Assembly: GCA_036362985.1 (NCBI GenBank)
Contig: JAYGXS010000005.1
Span: 31,368,619-31,432,618 of the forward strand
Origin: Ligula intestinalis
Taxonomy: Eukaryota; Platyhelminthes; Cestoda; Diphyllobothriidea; Diphyllobothriidae
Direction of reading: 5' to 3'
Length of the DNA stretch: 64,000 nucleotides
In this document: piece after piece, positions 59,611 through 64,000 of the stretch
Layout: every line of letters begins with the position of its first letter
How positions within the stretch are numbered: the stretch's first letter is position 1
Program-made: the position numbers and the translations under genes
The notes under the pieces: generated by a model
What the model was told of the DNA's origin: nothing
Seen by the model: the letters and a program-made list of their open reading frames with translations, nothing else
The model's database searches: none

Positions 59611-60164
59611 GTCAAACAGGTCATTTTTCCACCACCTGCACAACAAGGTCGGCATGCAGAGGTCATCGGATTGGTAAAGGGGGGAGGAAAAGGGTAGGCC
59701 TTGAGTGCTTGTCATGATTTGAGGATGCGGAGTGAAAATCATCGTCACGTGCATGGACTGACAAGCTGTCATCAGAGGTAAGAGGCGGCAGGCAATGAGC
59801 ACTTGGCGTCGGCGTTGACAGCGAAAGAGCTAGCCCGTGTATCATCGTCCCTTAAAAACCCAGCACTGTATTCGCTAGCTGTATAGCCACTGTCTCGGCT
59901 GGTGAGAGAACTCGTTAACGTAGACTGGCTGGTGTCCAGTAAGAAACCTAAAAAACTCCGTAAACATCTACTTTATGTTCCACATGGACTAGGTTCTAGA
60001 TTTCAAGATTGACCTAGTTTCTCCTTTACTTAGCCAGACAAATATATATTCGCGTACTCCGATTTCGACGAGACTCGTTGTTTGGCTAATGCATCCTGTT
60101 CCAACGGAGCAGGTGGTAGAGTAAATTCATATCGACGTGGCCTTCAACGGAAGTCAGTATTGTC
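59611..60164. other. Unassigned sequence
   Basis: Two overlapping short minus-strand frames (59605-59845) lie here and may belong to the decayed upstream part of the family 2 copy. Nothing else was recognised. Confidence 0.4.
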
Positions 60165-61110
60165 AAAAAGGGAGAATATGCGAGTTCTAGGAATCAGTTT
60201 AGAAGAAGGAGATACAATCACTGGAACTTTCCTGAGGTTTTGAATTTCGTCGGGAATCCTTTATCATAGCATAGTCATAACCATGCGCAGATTAGTTTGA
60301 AACATGCATGGGATGCGCGGTATTTTAAGTTCATTGCGGTCATCTTTGTGCGTTTGATAATTATTCACTTCTAAGGCCACCGCTTGGGTACTAATAGATG
60401 TGATTTTGGCTTGACACTTCGTGTCCAACTCAAAAATTGCCACAATTGCCCTGTCAGCGCCGGATGCGCGCCTGACAACTGCGTTAAAATAAGGCCCTCT
60501 GTCGTCAGAATTGTTGCTGTGCCTCGCCGTTCCCACCTGAATGATTACCTTTCTCGGTAAACTTCTCAGTACACTCTATGGGAACGCAAAATGGTTGCGC
60601 TTTTTGATGGACTGGGGGCCTGAGAACCACAAATACAGTAGTTCGCGGCCCTAACGGCTGGCACCTCTTGCGAGGATTTCGGCCTCTTCAAACTTAAAAT
60701 ACGGCCAGGCCCTTTCAAATGAACTGCAACTTGGGGGTTGACGTCTTTCTTCCTCACCGCCGCTGCATGCTTGGCCATTTGCGTCCGGAGTTATGTTCTG
60801 GTTCCTACAGCGTAGGTGCTTTGTCGGCAAATGAACCAGATCCAGTAAGCGACTCCAGCCGTCTTCTGCCGTGGTAGTGGGTTTTTTGGTCTCATTATCC
60901 GGTGCCTGATGGTTGATTCTGTCGTATGTGCAACTTTAAATCCAAATGGGGTGAGTAAGCGGCTGACCGCTGTCACTACCTTCTTCACGTTCGGAAGAGC
61001 ACGTCAAACTTTTGGGCCAGTTGGATGTGGCTAATTCTCTTGTTTGCGTAGGCACTGCTTGAATGTTATCGCATCCTCTTATTCTGGGAGTCGGTATTTA
61101 CTTCCCAAGC
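60165..61110 (-). mobile_element. PLE family 1 fold-back with GIY-YIG segment
   Basis: The left end (60170-60300) is the minus-oriented terminus: GCGAGTTCTAGGAATCAG, CACTGGAA, CCTGAGGTTTTGAA (decayed GAAACGTC), TCGTCGGGAATCC and CATGCGCAGATTAG. The minus coding segment extends from about 61015 to 60570. At about 61045-61105 a plus-oriented piece of the same terminus follows, TGAATGTTATCGCATCCTC and TTATTCTGGGAG. The join after CAGTTGGATGTGG is at the same site as in 37985-38840, although this copy has lost about 20 bases there. The two copies are therefore descendants of one fold-back ancestor. Confidence 0.75.
60566..60988 (-). pseudogene. PLE family 1 GIY-YIG endonuclease, minus copy
   Basis: The frame reads VSRLLTPFGFKVAHTTES, TIRHRIMRPKNPLPRQKT and AGVAYWIWFICRQSTYAVG. 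The YVGETGR core is disrupted by a frameshift, readable as TYAVGTRT. After the shift the downstream frame reads MAKHAAAVRKKDVNPQVAVH and continues to about 60570. Compared with the copy at 57.1 kb the linker is well conserved, but the catalytic Glu-containing segment is broken. Confidence 0.8.
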
Positions 61111-61694
61111 GCATAAGGTAGGAAATCTGGTAAATAATACGCGTAGGTTCGCCGCGAGAAAAGCACTGGTGATCGCTGTCTTCAGCGATCGTCCTATCAG
61201 TTCGCTTGTCACATCGCCCTAGAACGACAGCCTTATGAACACGTCCTTCTTTGCAGAAGTTATGACTCATTTTCCTGATAATGTCTGTGAAAATGTTTGC
61301 GAGAAACAGCTCATGAGTCGAACCCGAAGTCACACTTTCTACCTACTTGTAGAACCGGCCATTGCAGATAAGTTGCACATTTCGCATGCACCATGTAACT
61401 AGTTCTATAAGGTTTTTAATGGCTATGTGTGTGGTAGTTCATGTCTTTTATGTCATCTACATCGAATACTTGGGTTGACAATGATGATCCATCCAAGTGG
61501 AGCATCTTCAGTCCATTAACCTTTAGATTCTTTGAAGTGGCGACAAACTCAAAGGTGTCTGACGTTTTGTTTCTTACTTGAATTAATCATCAGAGACAGA
61601 GTCAGATAAGCTTAATGGATTTTGCAGAATTTATTTGCGAAGCCAACGCATACCATTAATAATTGGTAGCTTCCGAATGCATTGCAGTTATTTA
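61111..61694. other. Unassigned sequence
   Basis: A minus-strand frame of 84 codons at 61079-61333 has ordinary composition but no domain I recognise. It overlaps the end of the PLE fold-back by 30 bases. Confidence 0.4.
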
Positions 61695-61900
61695 CTAGTG
61701 GTGAGGTAGAATAGAAGCAGACGTGATCCCTGGCAAAATTTTCTTTTCACCTGACGCTCCTGATTCTTTTGCGAAGGCATGATCAAGGACACTAGTAGAA
61801 ACGGGTAATTTATGCACAGAGAGTTGTTGTATTACATGAATACGGTAGCTATGTTACTGCATGCCTATCATAATTAACGGCTCCCCCTTTTTGTCCAACT
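61695..61900 (-). mobile_element. Decayed PLE family 1 3' terminus, minus orientation
   Basis: The minus strand contains a readable but mutated terminus: GCGAAGGCATGATC, AAAGAATCAGGAGCGTCAGG (decayed GAATCCGAAACGTCAGG) and CCAGGGATCACGTCTGCTTC. The plus strand then continues with GCATGCCTATCATAATTAACGGCTCC, which resembles the 3' UTR at 45510-45535. No partner arm is clear before the next element at 62190. Confidence 0.5.
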
Positions 61901-62189
61901 GGGCGTTTATTGCATAACAGCCAGCATGCGCGTCGTTACCTGCTGAATTTTCATCACACCTACTGTACTTGGGAGTGATGATTGCCCAGTCATGTGGCCC
62001 CCTGGCGCTAGTGCTGGAAGGTACGTCTGCATGCCAAAATGCTAGGCTCTCACGTTAATCGCATGCGATTGACTTTGACGCCATTATTTGCCATATTTCA
62101 GTTGCCAACGTGCAGACATTGCCATCTGTTTCAGTTCTTGGGAAAATTAGATCAACATATTTGGTAGAAGGAACATTGGTAATTGTCAA
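61901..62189. other. Unassigned, possible PLE 3' UTR
   Basis: This may be the 3' UTR of the decayed PLE at 61695. The similarity to other copies is too weak to assert. Confidence 0.35.
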
Positions 62190-62600
62190 TCGAAGCGAAT
62201 ATGCGAGTTTCAGGAAGCATTTCAGAAGTAGAAGATGCGATCGCTTGGACAAGATGTTAATTTGCCTGACGTTTCGGATTCTGTCGTGTACCCTTTGTCA
62301 GAACCCGTATTCAACATGGATTATGAAATTGAGGCAATTTATGACTCGAGGTGGACTGCCAAGTCATCACCGCAGCAATTACGACCTCCAATAGTGGTTG
62401 CGTAAGCTGAAAATTATAATGCGCATGCGGACGCGTTGCCACAACGAACTAAAAATACTGCGTAATATGCGCATGCATCACACTATTCTACGGTTAAGTC
62501 TGACAAAGGGTTCTCGACAGAATCCAAAACGTCAGTCAAATAAATCTGTTGTTCCAGCTTTCACTCCTTTTTCTTCGAAACATTGACCATCTGAAGACAC
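62190..62600. mobile_element. PLE family 1 fold-back, about 410 bp
   Basis: The left arm (62190-62300) is the minus-oriented terminus: GCGAATATGCGAGTTTCAGG, GATGCGATCGCTTGGAC, CCTGACGTTTCGGATTC and TTTGTCAGA. The right arm (62488-62600) is plus: TCTGACAAAGGGTTCTCGAC, AGAATCC.AAACGTCAG, TCAAATAAA and TTGTTCCAGC. Both arms share the same CTGATGA-to-CTGACAA change, so this change predates the inversion or its transfer between arms. The middle holds diverged 3' UTR with a CGCATGCG-rich segment (62418-62480). There is no ORF. Confidence 0.75.
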
Positions 62601-64000
62601 CTCCGTGATTGTTTATTTTTTTCCATTACTGCGCTTCTCTACAACGACAGCATTTCCCGTCTATTGCCAGGGTAATATGAAAATAATTTGTGGATGTAAG
62701 AAATGTTTATACAAAGGGCCATCAGATCATTGTGGGCTCGATGGGCGCACAGTTTTTATTAACAAATATAAATTCTGGTGTCCAGGCGTCCGCTGAAAAA
62801 TTGTGCACGGTTACCTGCTGGATTTGTGTGATTTGCTGGTTCACAAATCTTAATAATAAGCTTTGTGGATACGTCTAAATTGTAATCTCCCGAAAATCGA
62901 ATATTAAATTTTGCTGCAGGAAGTCGACTCATAAACGCAACCACACCATCCGACCGTTTATTTAGTTGTGGAGTAAACCAGCTGGGGACGTCCAGTCCAT
63001 GCGTTTTGGCACTAAGCAGACTGTTTGGTCGCAACACACATCCGATTCTTTCGCTGGATGCTAATGAACATAGAGCAAATGGTCAACATTTGAGACCGTC
63101 TGGGATAATTTCCATTTTTTTCGCATAAGGTAAACAATGCTTATTTTACAACCCATGCCTGGTACTTTTAATTAACACTAAGTGTGAATTAGCCAACCCT
63201 TGTTTCTAAAGCCCTTACGACAGAAGAGAGAAGACCAGTCGGCCAGAGAGAGCGAGAGAGATCGTGTACTCAGACAAAGCACTTTACAGCAAATCACTCG
63301 TATCATAGGCTGGAGAGTATTTATTCAGTCCACTTAATAAGCAGGCATCAGCGACCTAAGACCAATTAGCTATAAGAATAAATCGATAGTCACGACGAGC
63401 TTTCATGCTAGCGGCGTAAGTTGCACCCGCTAGCATTTCTGTACGATGAGTAATCATGGAAATGGGCGTATTCCTTAGAGATTCAAAGAAGTATTAAGCT
63501 ACCATCTGAGAAATTAAAACAGCTCTTTTACTGAAACAACCTGTTAATCCTCTCAGAGGATAGACCATAACGTTGTGTCAGTTTTTACTCATTTCGCAAA
63601 TATCGCCAATTTGGGGATATAGAGGCAACCGCAAAATAAATAGAGACGATATTAGAGCCACCTTTTTTTCGATGTGTGATTGATGATGAAACCTGAAGTG
63701 CCATCAAAATAAGTCCATTCCTTTTTTCTGCTATGTTTATGGTCAAAATCTTGTACACAACTGTCTATTTCAAAATTTATTATGATTGGCTGTGACATTC
63801 AGACGTAGCGCACGAGATCAGCCCTTGAAGAATAAAATAGATTCAAATCCGACAGAGACGTTTTGCTTAACCTGTCACCAAAGAGCCAAAGTTCTCATTG
63901 AGACAACATCATTGTCAGTCGGGCTTCAGATAAATCTTGACCGAAGATGATACTCGAACAGGATAGGTAAGTAATTATGGGATGCCTGTTGTACCCCTTG
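62601..64000. other. Unassigned sequence
   Basis: A minus-strand frame of 92 codons at 62759-63037 is the longest open stretch and has no domain I recognise. A short GA-rich tract lies near 63240-63265. No element was identified up to the window end. Confidence 0.45.

Noticed and set aside
59605..59845. Overlapping minus-strand frames beside the family 2 tail
   Set aside because: No similarity to the GIY-YIG or RT segments of the other family 2 copy; could be unrelated sequence.
1..64000. CRISPR arrays, bacterial operons, rRNA genes, LTR retrotransposons and viral genes
   Set aside because: No regularly spaced repeats, ribosome-binding-site-led gene runs, rRNA signatures, paired LTRs or gag-pol motifs of LTR elements or viruses were seen.

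Overview
This is eukaryotic, almost certainly metazoan, intergenic DNA. It is moderately AT-rich, most open frames are short and unrelated to each other, and nearly everything recognisable is a decayed transposable element. The dominant class is Penelope-like retroelements (PLEs) of the GIY-YIG endonuclease type. There are also mariner transposase remnants, mariner-type MITEs, a CR1/jockey-like LINE fragment and a possible tRNA-derived SINE. The abundance of PLE families with hammerhead-ribozyme tails suggests a flatworm, perhaps a large-genome (diphyllobothriid-type) tapeworm. That assignment is inference from element style; no host gene confirms it. No intact host protein gene, rRNA, tRNA gene, CRISPR array or operon was found.

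Layout. 1-2.3 kb: unassigned, with a coding-like patch on the minus strand. 2.6-4.1 kb: CR1-like LINE remnant, minus strand. 4.36-5.58 kb: PLE family A fold-back, with a small palindromic PLE derivative (4467-4738) nested in one arm. 6.8-7.7 kb: PLE reverse transcriptase (RT) and GIY-YIG remnant. 8.59-9.77 kb: PLE family 2 fold-back. 11.2-11.86 kb: unknown dispersed repeat R1, whose inverted partner lies at 39.23-39.93 kb. 15.46-17.9 kb: PLE family 3, an RT pseudogene split by a fold-back insertion that carries a complete hammerhead in each arm. 18-26.8 kb and 27.1-31.3 kb: unassigned. 26.85-27.09 kb: small PLE palindrome. 32.4-33.03 kb: SINE-like sequence next to a near-perfect 192-bp palindromic mariner MITE. 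33.87-35.0 kb: two mariner transposase pseudogenes. 38.0-38.84, 45.3-46.0, 60.2-61.1 and 62.2-62.6 kb: PLE family 1 fold-backs. 40.2-40.9 kb: PLE RT fragment. 46.07-46.46 kb: second MITE of the palindrome family. 46.73-46.84 kb: solo PLE tail. 46.85-56.4 kb: mostly unassigned. 56.45-57.81 kb: the longest PLE family 1 copy, ending in a hammerhead with an intact CTGATGA core. 59.27-59.61 kb: PLE family 2 tail.

The unifying signal is that three distinct PLE families each produced derivatives built on one plan: a minus-oriented 3' terminal segment (with hammerhead) facing a plus-oriented 3' segment, with or without the GIY-YIG coding end between them. These derivatives have target-site duplications in two cases. 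Two of them share the same internal junction, so they look like mobile units rather than independent rearrangements. Inverted terminal copies are known for Penelope in Drosophila. The repeated use of this form, with ribozymes in both arms, is the most interesting feature of the window.
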